A stretch of DNA of 64,000 nt from Muribaculaceae bacterium (GTDB lineage Bacteria > Bacteroidota > Bacteroidia > Bacteroidales > Muribaculaceae): the NCBI GenBank assembly GCA_017473615.1, contig JAFUKL010000002.1, positions 47,471 through 111,470 on the forward strand, read 5' to 3'. A model generated the notes under the pieces. The model was not told the DNA's origin. It did no database searches and saw only the letters and a program-made list of their open reading frames with translations. Positions 43,456-52,141 of this stretch are shown piece after piece; positions within the stretch are counted from its first letter, which is position 1; every line of letters begins with the position of its first letter. The position numbers were made by a program, and so were the translations under genes.

Positions 43456-44460
43456 ATGAAGAAATTATTGTTAGTATTAGGCTGCCTTATATGTATATGT
43501 TTTATGGGGTTTGCTCAGAATAAAAAAATGGTGCGTCCGGCTGCATTGAAACCGGGTGATAAGATTGCAATATTAAGCATGGCGAGTGATCCTAAGGATG
43601 TCTATGCCAAGGCAGGTATGAAAGTGCTGAAAGAATGGGGCTATACTCCGGTTCTTTCACCTAATTTGGGTGCGAAGCATGGTTCTTTTGCCGGAACTCC
43701 CGAACAACGTCGTGATGATATGCTGTGGGCTTTGAGAGATCCGGAAATTAAGGCAGTGATGAGTACTCGCGGCGGTTACGGCTCGATTCAGCAGTTGCAG
43801 CAGATACCGCTCGATACGCTTGCGAAGTATCCTAAATGGATTATCGGCTATAGTGACATCACATCGGTACATTCAGCTATGGTAAATGCGGGAGTTATGA
43901 GTATTCATGCCCACATGTGCGGATACTTGTATGAAAAAGAAGTGGAGAAACTGTTCAGTGACAATCCCGATGCACCCGATTCATGCAGCCTTGCCTTGCG
44001 TAATATCTTGGCGGGAGGTGTTCCCGAGTATAATGTGCCGACGCATAAGTATAATCGTTATGGAAAAGCGAGTGGTATGCTTGTTGGCGGAAACCTGTCG
44101 GTATTTTGCGGTATGATAGGTTCCGAATATGATTTTTTGAAGAACGATAATATAATCTTGTTTATCGAAGATGTGAGCGAAAGCACGTCAAGTGTTAACC
44201 GAATGATTCAGCAAATGAAAATACTCGGCATTTTGGATAAAGTCAAGGGTATAATAGTGGGTCAGTTCACCGATTACAGTCCAAACAGCGATTTCAAGAA
44301 AATGGAAGATATGTTGAATGTAGAATTAAGGGGGTATAATATCCCTATCGCATTCAATTTTCCGGTAGGTCACGTGGACGAGAATTATCCTATGATTGAA
44401 GGGGCAAGTGTAACTCTCGAAGTAGGTAAGAAAGGCGTATCTCTTACATTTGATAAATGA
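43456..44460 (+). CDS. LD-carboxypeptidase (S66 family), exported
   Basis: A 334-aa serine peptidase of the MccF/LdcA family that cleaves the L,D bond of muropeptides. It has VRPAALKPGDKIAILSMAS near the N terminus, the GYGSIQQL segment, IIGYSDITSVHSAMV (nucleophile Ser), GNLSVFCGMIG, FIEDVSES (Glu) and FPVGHVDENYP (His of the triad). Unlike cytoplasmic E. coli LdcA, it begins with a signal peptide (MKKLLLVLGCLICICFMGFA) and so should act in the periplasm. It starts 35 bp after birA. Confidence 0.9.
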   Translation: MKKLLLVLGCLICICFMGFAQNKKMVRPAALKPGDKIAILSMASDPKDVYAKAGMKVLKEWGYTPVLSPNLGAKHGSFAGTPEQRRDDMLWALRDPEIKAVMSTRGGYGSIQQLQQIPLDTLAKYPKWIIGYSDITSVHSAMVNAGVMSIHAHMCGYLYEKEVEKLFSDNPDAPDSCSLALRNILAGGVPEYNVPTHKYNRYGKASGMLVGGNLSVFCGMIGSEYDFLKNDNIILFIEDVSESTSSVNRMIQQMKILGILDKVKGIIVGQFTDYSPNSDFKKMEDMLNVELRGYNIPIAFNFPVGHVDENYPMIEGASVTLEVGKKGVSLTFDK

Positions 44461-44506
44461 ATTAACAATTAAAAAGTTAAATTACGATTGTTTTTAACAC
44501 AAACTA

Positions 44507-44624
44507 TTGCGTGAATAAACAATCGGCATTACATTTGCAATGTTTTTCATGAGCATTAGATTTATATTTTAAGGTTAATTATTTAGGGTTTGAAAGACCG
44601 GTTCGTGATGAATCGGTCTTTTTT
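44507..44624 (+). ncRNA. Candidate small RNA: promoter plus terminator without ORF
   Basis: TTG (44507-44509), a 20-bp spacer and TACATTTG (44530-44537) form a full promoter. About 85 bp later AAAGACCG (44593-44600) pairs with CGGTCTTT (44614-44621), with inner TTC/GAA, followed by TTTTTT. A transcript of ~80 nt (about 44544-44624) would contain no plausible ORF. It could be a small RNA, or an attenuated leader of the threonine aldolase gene. It may also just be the terminator of the gene before. Confidence 0.45.
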
Positions 44625-44716
44625 CGTCTGTGCAAGATAGGAATATCGTAATTTTTCTATAATTTCGCAATTAGAATAATAACGTATAAGGTCACCGGAG
44701 ATCTAAAAGAAGGATT

Positions 44717-45742
44717 ATGGTAAAATTCAACAGTGATTATATGGAAGGAGCGCATCCGCTCATCCTTAAGCGATTGGCAGAAATTAATTTTGATAAGAAT
44801 CCGGGTTACGGTCATGATGATTATTGCACTTCTGCCCGTGAGAAGATAGCGCGAGCATGCAATGCTCCTGATGCCCGCATTCATTTTTTGGTAGGCGGTA
44901 CACAGACCAATGCTATTGTGATTGATTCAATACTGCGACATAACGAAGGAGTGATTTCCCCGAATACCGGTCATATATTCTTGCATGAGGCGGGAGCTAT
45001 AGAGGCATGTGGTCATCGAGTGTTGCCTATGGACTGTAAGGAAGGCAAAATTTCGGCAGTTGCGCTTGCTCAATATCTTAAAGAGGCTACTTCCGATGCA
45101 TACGGTGAGGAACATGTGGTAGTTCCTAAAATGGTGTATATATCCAATCCCACAGAATATGGTACGATATATACGTTGTCGGAGTTGTATGATATACGCA
45201 AAGTGTGCAACAGGTATAATCAGATGTTGTATATCGACGGGGCACGTTTGGGGTATGCTTTAACAGCTCCTGATAATGATGTTACGTTGCCCGATATGGC
45301 ACGATTGTGTGATGCGTTCTATATTGGCGGAACTAAGGTGGGTGCATTGTTCGGGGAAGCCGTGGTGATACTGAATAAGGATATTCACATGACAAAGGGT
45401 TCAATAAAGAATCGAGGAGGACTTTTGGCAAAGGGCTGGTTACTCGGTATACAGTTTGACACGCTTTTTACCGATGATTTATATATGAAGATAGCTAAAA
45501 ACGGCGTGGATCAGGCAATGCGTATTCGCAAAGCGATAGAAGAAAAGGGATATCCGATATACCTTGACTCTACCACCAATCAACAATTTGTGGTGTTTGA
45601 GGATAGTAAGGTGGCAGAACTTGCCAAGCACGTGGGGTTCAATTTTATTGAGAAGGTGGGAGCTAATCACTCTGTTGTTCGTTTTGCTACCAGTTGGGCT
45701 ACCACCGATGAACAGGTAGATGAACTGATAAGTTATTTGTAA
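44717..45742 (+). CDS. ltaE: Low-specificity L-threonine aldolase
   Basis: A 341-aa PLP enzyme (beta-eliminating lyase fold) that splits L-threonine/allo-threonine to glycine and acetaldehyde. Landmarks are NPGYGHDDYC, FLVGGTQTNA, HIFLHEAGAIEACGH, VYISNPTEYGTIYTLSEL, YIDGARLGYAL and the PLP lysine in YIGGTKVGALFGEA. The length fits. It has its own upstream gap after the candidate small RNA and is followed 3 bp later by the LOG-family gene. Confidence 0.92.
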   Translation: MVKFNSDYMEGAHPLILKRLAEINFDKNPGYGHDDYCTSAREKIARACNAPDARIHFLVGGTQTNAIVIDSILRHNEGVISPNTGHIFLHEAGAIEACGHRVLPMDCKEGKISAVALAQYLKEATSDAYGEEHVVVPKMVYISNPTEYGTIYTLSELYDIRKVCNRYNQMLYIDGARLGYALTAPDNDVTLPDMARLCDAFYIGGTKVGALFGEAVVILNKDIHMTKGSIKNRGGLLAKGWLLGIQFDTLFTDDLYMKIAKNGVDQAMRIRKAIEEKGYPIYLDSTTNQQFVVFEDSKVAELAKHVGFNFIEKVGANHSVVRFATSWATTDEQVDELISYL

Positions 45743-45745
45743 AGG

Positions 45746-46300
45746 ATGGGAAACAAGAATATTGTGGTGTATTGTTCTTCTCGGGAGAAAATACCTCAGG
45801 AACATAAAAATTGTGCTGCTGCTCTCGGTGCATGGATAGGAAGTAACGGGCATACGCTTGTATATGGCGGAGTTCATGCCGGACTTATGAGCATTACTGC
45901 TCAGGCTGTTCACGATAACGGTGGGCGTGTGGTGGGGGTTATACCTAAGATGTTTCTGTACCGCCGTTCCGAGCTTAACGATGAGTTGATAACCACCGAG
46001 GACTTGAACGACCGCAAGTCACGCATGATAGAAACGGGTGATGTATATGTGGTTATGCCGGGAGGCGTAGGTACGCTTGACGAATGGATTGCGACATTGT
46101 CGCATAATTTGTCTGTCGGGAACAATAAAAAAATAGTTGTAGTAAATCTTGATGGCGTATTTGATTGGCAAATTAAGCAAATAGCTGTTACAGCTTCATC
46201 TCCTTTTGCTCATGGCGATATAATGAGTCGTATGATAATAGTGGCGAGTACAGAGGAGATGATTAATCGTTTGGATGAATTAACAGAATCTGATATATAA
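45746..46300 (+). CDS. LOG family protein (TIGR00730, cytokinin riboside 5'-monophosphate phosphoribohydrolase-like)
   Basis: A 184-aa Rossmann-fold protein with the LOG hallmarks LVYGGVHAGLM, the DDLNDRKSRM-like arginine and PGGVGTLDEW (PGGxGTxxE). Family members hydrolyse nucleotide 5'-monophosphates to base and ribose 5-phosphate; many are mislabelled lysine decarboxylases. The natural substrate here is unknown. It is 3 bp after ltaE and 5 bp before the cobalamin adenosyltransferase gene, so it lies in the same operon. Confidence 0.9.
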   Translation: MGNKNIVVYCSSREKIPQEHKNCAAALGAWIGSNGHTLVYGGVHAGLMSITAQAVHDNGGRVVGVIPKMFLYRRSELNDELITTEDLNDRKSRMIETGDVYVVMPGGVGTLDEWIATLSHNLSVGNNKKIVVVNLDGVFDWQIKQIAVTASSPFAHGDIMSRMIIVASTEEMINRLDELTESDI

Positions 46301-46305
46301 CAACA

Positions 46306-46860
46306 ATGAAAATATATACTAAAGGCGGTGATGCAGGTACAACCTCATTGGTTGGAGGAAAACGTATAAAGAAATTCGGTGTACGTATTGAGGCGTATGG
46401 AACTGTAGATGAAATAAATTCTTGTGTCGGCATGCTTGCCGTGGCTGTTCGACCGGCAATGAATGAATGGACTGATTTTCTCGCAGTTATACAGAATAAA
46501 TTGTTTAATATAGGTTGTTATCTTGCTACTGATAACGAAAATGCTGAAAGTGAGCCTTTCGGGTTGAGCGAGAGTGATATAGAGCGCATGGAGCAAGCTA
46601 TTGACAATATACAGACCGAATTGCCGCCACTTAATAACTTTGTGTTGCCCGGAGGGACTGATGGAGCTGCTCTTGCCGATATGTGCAGGACGACCACGCG
46701 CCGGGCAGAGCGTCGGGTTGTGGAACTTGCCGAAGAAACGTATGTATCCCCTCTTGTGATGAAATATTTGAACAGATTGAGTGATTTTTTCTTCGTTTTT
46801 GCAAGATTTAACAATATTGTCCGACAAATTCCTGAAAATTTATGGAATAAGGATTGCTAA
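46306..46860 (+). CDS. Cob(I)yrinic acid a,c-diamide adenosyltransferase, PduO type
   Basis: A 184-aa ATP:corrinoid adenosyltransferase that makes adenosylcobalamin from cob(I)alamin. PduO signatures: IYTKGGDAGTTSLVGG (ATP-binding), AYGTVDEINSCVG, and the helix pair with CRTTTRRAERRVVEL and MKYLNRLSDFFFVFARF. The cofactor is needed by enzymes such as methylmalonyl-CoA mutase. No cobalamin riboswitch is seen; it is the third gene after ltaE. Confidence 0.94.
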   Translation: MKIYTKGGDAGTTSLVGGKRIKKFGVRIEAYGTVDEINSCVGMLAVAVRPAMNEWTDFLAVIQNKLFNIGCYLATDNENAESEPFGLSESDIERMEQAIDNIQTELPPLNNFVLPGGTDGAALADMCRTTTRRAERRVVELAEETYVSPLVMKYLNRLSDFFFVFARFNNIVRQIPENLWNKDC

Positions 46861-46883
46861 TATATAAATATTCCGTACTTTTG
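46854..46883 (+). promoter_or_regulatory. Promoter of the DUF2795 gene
   Basis: TTG (46854-46856), a 19-bp spacer and TACTTTTG (46876-46883). The start near 46890 leaves about 75 nt of leader. Confidence 0.75.
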
Positions 46884-46964
46884 CGCAAAATTTTAGAAGT
46901 GGCTTTCAAACTTAATGAAAACGAACTTCTTAGATAGTAAGAATTTAAAACCTGAAAGATAACT

Positions 46965-47186
46965 ATGTATTGGACATTAGAATTAGCGACAAAATTGGAA
47001 GATGCTCCTTGGCCTGCAACAAAAGAAGAACTTATCGATTATGCGATGCGTTCGGGAGCACCTCTTGAAGTAATAGAAAATCTGCAAGAAATGGAAGATG
47101 AAGGCGAAACATACGAATGTATTGAAGATATTTGGCCTGATTATCCAAGCAAAGACGATTTTTTCTTTGATGAAGAAGAATATTAA
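46965..47186 (+). CDS. DUF2795 domain-containing small acidic protein
   Basis: A 73-aa, strongly acidic protein. WPATKEELIDYAMRSGAPLEVIENLQEM matches the helical DUF2795 fold, followed by YECIEDIWPDYPS and a tail of Asp, Glu and Phe (DDFFFDEEEY). It has no signal peptide. The family is common and highly conserved in Bacteroidetes but has no assigned function. Own promoter and terminator make it monocistronic and probably well expressed. Confidence 0.9.
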   Translation: MYWTLELATKLEDAPWPATKEELIDYAMRSGAPLEVIENLQEMEDEGETYECIEDIWPDYPSKDDFFFDEEEY

Positions 47187-47211
47187 AGAGAACTTGAATT
47201 AAACGTTTATA

Positions 47212-47257
47212 TGTCAGCGAGATGAGCCTTAGGGCCTATCTCGCTGATATGTTTTTT
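47212..47257 (+). terminator. Terminator after the DUF2795 gene
   Basis: Stem TCAGCGAGAT (47214-47223) / ATCTCGCTGA (47238-47247), perfect over 10 bp, then TATGTTTTTTA. Confidence 0.88.
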
Positions 47258-47322
47258 ACTAAATGGGTCTTTTAAAGGGTATTTTAATTGGGCTGAGGTG
47301 TGAGGGATTGGAATATTTTAGC

Positions 47323-47330
47323 TAAATTTG
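47323..47330 (+). promoter_or_regulatory. -7 element of the glutaminase promoter
   Basis: A perfect TAAATTTG 36 bp before the ATG. No clear -33 element at the usual distance. Confidence 0.5.
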
Positions 47331-47366
47331 TTTGTTGTATAATAATGATTTTGACGAAAGATTTTT

Positions 47367-48281
47367 ATGGAGTATCAGCAGATATTGGAAAATATATACC
47401 AATCGATACGCCCGTATGCGAAAGAGGGTAAACAGGCGGATTATATTCCTGAACTGGCAAAGGTGAATCCTGACCAGTTCGGTATGTGTATTCACACGAT
47501 ATATGGTGAGATTTTTTCTATAGAGCAGGCTGATACACGATTTTCGATACAGAGTATCTCGAAAGTGTTTGCATTAGCAATGTGTTTGTCGCTGAAAGGT
47601 GATGAACTATGGAAAAGAGTAGGGAAAGAACCATCGGGTACGGCATTCAATTCGCTTGTTCAGCTTGAAGTGGAGAGGGGGGTACCCCGAAATCCGTTTA
47701 TCAATGCCGGTGCAATAGTTATGTCGGATATTCTACTTTCGCATTTGGAAAAACCCGAGGAGGATTTTCTTGCGTTTGTGCATGCAGTGTCAGGTGACAA
47801 TACCATAGGCTACAATGAGCAAGTTGCGCTATCGGAGCGTGAAAACGGCTATCTGAATGCAGCTATAGCCAATTTGTTGAAGTATCATGGCACTATTGAT
47901 AATGATATAGAAAGTGTACTGCATTTCTATTTCATGATGTGCTCGGTGGAGATGAGTTGCAGTGAATTGTCTCGTGCGTTCCTTGCATTTGCCAATCATC
48001 GCAGAAGGTTCAGTTATGCCGGTGTAGAACTTACTTCATCGCAGGTGAAACGAATGAATGCTATCATGCAGACTTGCGGATTTTATGATGAAGCAGGAGA
48101 GTTTGCCTATTTAGTGGGTCTTCCCGGAAAGAGCGGTGTTGGTGGAGGAATCGTAGCTATTTACCCGTTGCAGTATTCGGTAGCGGTATGGAGTCCTCGA
48201 TTGAACGCCAAAGGTAATTCGGTGATGGGCATTAAGGCTCTGGAACTTCTTACTACAGAGACCAAAGAGTCTATTTTTTAG
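47367..48281 (+). CDS. glsA: Glutaminase A
   Basis: Cytoplasmic serine-dependent enzyme that hydrolyses glutamine to glutamate and ammonia. The 304-aa protein is full length. Motifs: FSIQSISKVFALAM (SISK, catalytic Ser and Lys), EPSGTAFNSLVQLE, RNPFINAGAIVMSD, and GLPGKSGVGGGIVAIYP near the C terminus. It stands alone between a terminator and the converging suf operon. A role in nitrogen balance or acid tolerance is family knowledge only. Confidence 0.95.
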   Translation: MEYQQILENIYQSIRPYAKEGKQADYIPELAKVNPDQFGMCIHTIYGEIFSIEQADTRFSIQSISKVFALAMCLSLKGDELWKRVGKEPSGTAFNSLVQLEVERGVPRNPFINAGAIVMSDILLSHLEKPEEDFLAFVHAVSGDNTIGYNEQVALSERENGYLNAAIANLLKYHGTIDNDIESVLHFYFMMCSVEMSCSELSRAFLAFANHRRRFSYAGVELTSSQVKRMNAIMQTCGFYDEAGEFAYLVGLPGKSGVGGGIVAIYPLQYSVAVWSPRLNAKGNSVMGIKALELLTTETKESIF

Positions 48282-48309
48282 CTTTTATTCGGGGTAAGTA
48301 AGCGGATTC

Positions 48310-48711
48310 CTATAGATATGGAATGAATGCCGGAAGAAAGGTAAATTCATCGATATGCTGAGACAGGGTACTGATAACTGCACTCAAAGTTTCGGACGAC
48401 AGACCTGAGTTCTTGAACGTGAAGGTTCTTTTGTCACGGAGTGTGATAACGAGATTATATTCCGTATCGGAATGACATTCTTTACACGTTGTAAGCGTCT
48501 TGGCTATTTGTGAACAAATTTCGGTGAATGTGTCGTGTGTACATCGGTCTTCACCGTCTTCTCGGGTATCTTCGTTTTTGAAACAATAAAAGACTTTACA
48601 CCGAGGTTCGTGTTTGCGTATGGTCGTTTGAGCGTATGTGTCGCGATTAAGGGCTAAATCGAAATCAATCGACACGATGTCACCGGCATTGATATTTTCT
48701 TTCGTGTTCAT
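48310..48711 (-). CDS. Hypothetical protein at the end of the suf operon
   Basis: An unrecognised 133-aa protein. I start it at the ATG at 48711, two bases after the sufS stop; a TTG at 48717 would overlap the stop. It has no signal peptide or membrane segment. It contains several Cys (CKVFYCF, DRCTHD, EICSQ, TTCKECHSD), including a CKEC pair. The predicted pattern alternates strands and helices (EYNLVITLRDKRTFTF). Position just after sufS suggests a link to Fe-S assembly, and the Cys residues allow it, but it is not SufE or SufU by sequence. Confidence 0.7.
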   Translation of the reverse strand: MNTKENINAGDIVSIDFDLALNRDTYAQTTIRKHEPRCKVFYCFKNEDTREDGEDRCTHDTFTEICSQIAKTLTTCKECHSDTEYNLVITLRDKRTFTFKNSGLSSETLSAVISTLSQHIDEFTFLPAFIPYL

Positions 48712-48713
48712 AT

Positions 48714-49937
48714 TCAAGAAAACATTTTAGCCGTTCGTTCAACAGCTGCAACAAATTGTTCTACTTCTTCCATTGTATTATATACACCGAATGATGCTCT
48801 CACCGTGCCTTCTATGCCAAGCCTGTGCATAAGCGGTTCGGCGCAATGATGCCCTGTGCGTACCGCCACTCCGAGTTTGTCGAGTATGGTTCCCATATCA
48901 TAAGAGTTGATGCCGTTTACAAGGAATGATATTACTGCGCTCTTGTTTTCAGACGTACCAAATATGCGCATCCCCGGGATTTGTTGCAGTTTCTCGGTGG
49001 CAGCTTTAAGCAGACGGTCTTCGTGAGCCGCTATGTTGTCTATTCCTATGTCTTGAATATAGTCTATTGCAGTGCCGAAAGCCGCAATGCCTACAAAGTC
49101 GGGTGTCCCTGCCTCAAATTTATAAGGTAAACCGGCGAATGTTGTTTTCTCAAAAGTTACAGTGCCTATCATTTCACCTCCGCCTTGGTAGGGTGGCATC
49201 ATTTCAAGGAATTTTTTCTTCCCATATAGAACTCCTACACCTGTAGGTCCATACATTTTGTGAGCTGAGAACGCATAGAAATCGGCATCAAGCTCTTTCA
49301 TGTCCACTTTCATACATGATACGGCTTGAGCACCGTCTACAAGTACCGGTACGCCGTGGCTATGTGCTATTTCAATCATTTTCTTAACCGGGTTAATACT
49401 TCCGAGTACATTGGATACATGGCTTATAGCCACAAAACGTGTATTCTCTGTGAAAAGATCCTCATAGTCTTCGGTTACTATCTCACCGCGCTCGTTTAAT
49501 GGAACAATACGCAACCTGATACGCTTGTTGCGCTGTAGTAATTGCCATGGGACAATGTTGGCGTGATGTTCCATTGCTGTGATGATTATTTCATCGCCGT
49601 GCGTGAGTGTACCACCAAAAGAAGAAGCAACTAAATTTATTGCTTCAGTTGTTCCTCGGGTAAAGATTATTTCCCCGGTACTGTCGGCGTTAATATACCG
49701 GCGTACTTTCTCGCGTGCCTCCTCCTGTTTGTCGGTGGCAAGTTGGGAAAGTGTGTGTACCCCGCGGTGAACATTTGCTTTCAGGTTACGGTACATGTAG
49801 CTGATAGTGTCCACTACGGCATCGGGTGTTTGTGAAGTAGCGGCATTGTCAAGGTATATGAGAGGGCGTCCTTCTATCTTAGTATCCAGAATAGGGAAGT
49901 CCTTGCGTATATCGATTATGTCTTGGTCGTTAAGCAT
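48714..49937 (-). CDS. sufS: Cysteine desulfurase SufS
   Basis: PLP enzyme that takes sulfur from cysteine for Fe-S cluster assembly. The 407-aa protein, from the ATG at 49937, has FPILDTKIEGRPLIYLDNAATSQTP, NVHRGVHTLSQLAT, FTRGTTEAINLVA, AMEHHANIVPWQ, the PLP lysine region FYAFSAHKMYGPTGVG, and the catalytic Cys in AVRTGHHCAEPLM. An upstream in-frame ATG at 50021 would overlap sufD by 71 bp and adds an unrelated sequence, so I rejected it. Confidence 0.95.
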   Translation of the reverse strand: MLNDQDIIDIRKDFPILDTKIEGRPLIYLDNAATSQTPDAVVDTISYMYRNLKANVHRGVHTLSQLATDKQEEAREKVRRYINADSTGEIIFTRGTTEAINLVASSFGGTLTHGDEIIITAMEHHANIVPWQLLQRNKRIRLRIVPLNERGEIVTEDYEDLFTENTRFVAISHVSNVLGSINPVKKMIEIAHSHGVPVLVDGAQAVSCMKVDMKELDADFYAFSAHKMYGPTGVGVLYGKKKFLEMMPPYQGGGEMIGTVTFEKTTFAGLPYKFEAGTPDFVGIAAFGTAIDYIQDIGIDNIAAHEDRLLKAATEKLQQIPGMRIFGTSENKSAVISFLVNGINSYDMGTILDKLGVAVRTGHHCAEPLMHRLGIEGTVRASFGVYNTMEEVEQFVAAVERTAKMFS

Positions 49938-49950
49938 GAAAAAAGTGGGT

Positions 49951-51321
49951 TTATTGCTCAATGTTATTAACGATGTCGTGGCAGTCGCTGCCACATTGTT
50001 GGCAGAGAGCCAATTTACCATATAGTCTTTTGTCTACAAGGTGTCGCAGCCTGTCCTTCAGCGAGTCCATGCGCACGGTAGATATGACATCAGCCATAAA
50101 CGCCTGCATTAGCAACATGCGTGCTTCTTGCTTGGAAATACCTCGCGCCTGCATGTAAAAAATTGCGTCTTGGTCGAGCTGTCCTATGGTGGAACCATGA
50201 CTGCATTTTACGTCATCGGTGTATATCTCAAGTTGCGGTTTTGAATACATCTTGGCTTCGGGTGACATGCAGATGTTGCGGTTGCCTTGGTAAGCCTCGA
50301 TGCGGGGAGCATTGGGTGCAACTTTGATTCTTCCGCAGAATGCGCCGCGTGAGCGGTCTTCCAGTATGTATTTGAAAAGTTCATTGCTTGTGCAGTGTCC
50401 TACATTATGATTTATCTCTGTGTGATTGTCGATATGTTGCTCATTGCCTGCTATTGCCATACCGTACAAGTGTGTTTCGGCATTCTCACCGACAACGTCT
50501 ATGGAATAGTCGTTGCGCGTGTGTCCGTTCACAAGTGTTATTCCGTTTATAAGTACATTGGAACCTTCCTCTTGCCGTACCCACATGGATGAAATGCGGT
50601 GTGTGCGTTCGCCCGATTCCTCTAAATCGTAGAAATCAAAAGATGAATTCTTACCTGCATATACTTCGATGACCTGCGTATTCAGAAAGTCAGTCTCTTG
50701 GCTCTGTGTGTGATCGCACGCAAGCATTTTGGCGTGAGCATTTTCTTCCAGAACGATAAGAATGCGACGGTTCACCATAACCGGAATTGTGGCGTTGAGT
50801 ATGTTTACAAGCTGTAAAGGTTTCTCTAATGAGGTGTTCTTGGGTATGTATATGAACAGACCGTCCTGTGCAAGCAGCGTATTGAGTGCTACCTGAGTAT
50901 TTTCAATGGGTGCGAGTTTACCGTAGTATGTGCTTATGAGTTTGCCGTATTGCTTAGCCAATCGGTTGAAAGAACCTATAACCACGCCATCCGGCATTGA
51001 TATTGACGCTGTGCGACTGCTGTGGTAGGTGTCGTTAAATGAAAAATACAGCCAAGTACTCATATTGGGAACATCGCAACGGAATGCATTGGCGGTGTCT
51101 GCGCCAAAGTCGTAGCGGTTGATGTTTACTCCATAGTCGGGGGCATACGTCTCGTTAAGGTCGGTTATCTCATAGTTTTCGTCACCTTTTGCGGGAAGTT
51201 TGCCGGAAATAAGGGAGTTGATAGCCTTATCGCGCAGGCTGTTCATCACTTCGGTGGAATGAGCCTCTATTGTAGAGCGGCTCTCCTTGAAAAGGTCGAT
51301 GTATTGTTTCAGTGAGGACAT
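49951..51321 (-). CDS. sufD: Fe-S cluster assembly protein SufD
   Basis: A 456-aa beta-helix scaffold subunit that pairs with SufB and SufC. The C-terminal half carries the conserved EAYQGNRNICMSPEAKMYSKPQLEIYTDDVKCSHG, GQLDQDAIFYMQARGISKQEARMLLMQAF in family order, and the N-terminal half has the SufD-type GVVIGSFNRLA. It is divergent in the N terminus as usual for SufD. It lies 11 bp after sufC and 13 bp before sufS. Confidence 0.93.
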   Translation of the reverse strand: MSSLKQYIDLFKESRSTIEAHSTEVMNSLRDKAINSLISGKLPAKGDENYEITDLNETYAPDYGVNINRYDFGADTANAFRCDVPNMSTWLYFSFNDTYHSSRTASISMPDGVVIGSFNRLAKQYGKLISTYYGKLAPIENTQVALNTLLAQDGLFIYIPKNTSLEKPLQLVNILNATIPVMVNRRILIVLEENAHAKMLACDHTQSQETDFLNTQVIEVYAGKNSSFDFYDLEESGERTHRISSMWVRQEEGSNVLINGITLVNGHTRNDYSIDVVGENAETHLYGMAIAGNEQHIDNHTEINHNVGHCTSNELFKYILEDRSRGAFCGRIKVAPNAPRIEAYQGNRNICMSPEAKMYSKPQLEIYTDDVKCSHGSTIGQLDQDAIFYMQARGISKQEARMLLMQAFMADVISTVRMDSLKDRLRHLVDKRLYGKLALCQQCGSDCHDIVNNIEQ

Positions 51322-51332
51322 AAGCGCCTGTT

Positions 51333-52112
51333 TTATTCTTGGTTCTTATCGCATACTTCCTTTATCCAGTCATATCCCTTTTCTTCCAGCTCTAAAGCCA
51401 GTTCGGGACCGCCCGTCTTCACGATACGCCCTTTGTACAGCACATGTACGAAGTCGGGTTTGATGTAGTCGAGCAGACGCTGGTAGTGAGTGATGACGAT
51501 AGTTGCATTATTCTCGGTTTTGAGTTTGTTGACTCCTCCGGCGACAATGCGCAGTGCATCGATATCGAGACCGCTGTCAGTCTCATCAAGTATTGACAAT
51601 TTGGGTTCCAACATTGCCATTTGGAATATTTCGTTACGCTTTTTTTCGCCTCCGGAAAAACCTTCGTTTACCGAGCGAGAAGCCAATTTGTTGTCAAGTT
51701 CGACGATTGCTCGTTTTTCTCGCATCAGTTTCAAGAAATCACTGGCTGAAAGCGGTTCTTGATTAAAATACTTTCGTTTTTCGTTTACGGCAGCGCGCAT
51801 GAAATTCACCATTGAAACGCCGGGGATTTCTACCGGATACTGGAAACTCAAGAACAGTCCTTCGTGTGAACGATCTTCGGGGGAAAGTGACAGCAGATCC
51901 TTTCCACCAAAATCGGCAGAACCTCCTGTGACGGTATAGGCAGGATTACCGGTCAATACCGCCGATAGCGTACTCTTTCCCGAGCCGTTAGGTCCCATGA
52001 TTGCATGTACTTCACCCGGACGAATCACTAAATTCACGCCTTTAAGTATCTCTTTGCCTTCTATGCTTGCGTGAAGGTCTTTTATTGTCAATAGGTTTGG
52101 CTTATTTTCCAT
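51333..52112 (-). CDS. sufC: Fe-S cluster assembly ATPase SufC
   Basis: A 259-aa soluble ABC ATPase of the SufBC2D scaffold. It has Walker [10 protein letters not shown]-loop [12 protein letters not shown], the signature [36 protein letters not shown] (a SufC-specific form, Walker B included) and the switch His in ITHY. It lies 29 bp after sufB in the operon. Confidence 0.96.
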   Translation of the reverse strand: MENKPNLLTIKDLHASIEGKEILKGVNLVIRPGEVHAIMGPNGSGKSTLSAVLTGNPAYTVTGGSADFGGKDLLSLSPEDRSHEGLFLSFQYPVEIPGVSMVNFMRAAVNEKRKYFNQEPLSASDFLKLMREKRAIVELDNKLASRSVNEGFSGGEKKRNEIFQMAMLEPKLSILDETDSGLDIDALRIVAGGVNKLKTENNATIVITHYQRLLDYIKPDFVHVLYKGRIVKTGGPELALELEEKGYDWIKEVCDKNQE

Positions 52113-52141
52113 TGTCCTTTGTTTTTTCGTGTTAGATGATG

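Noticed and set aside
49938-50021. Longer sufS starting at 50021
   Set aside because: It would overlap sufD by 71 bp and adds a stretch unlike any cysteine desulfurase N terminus.
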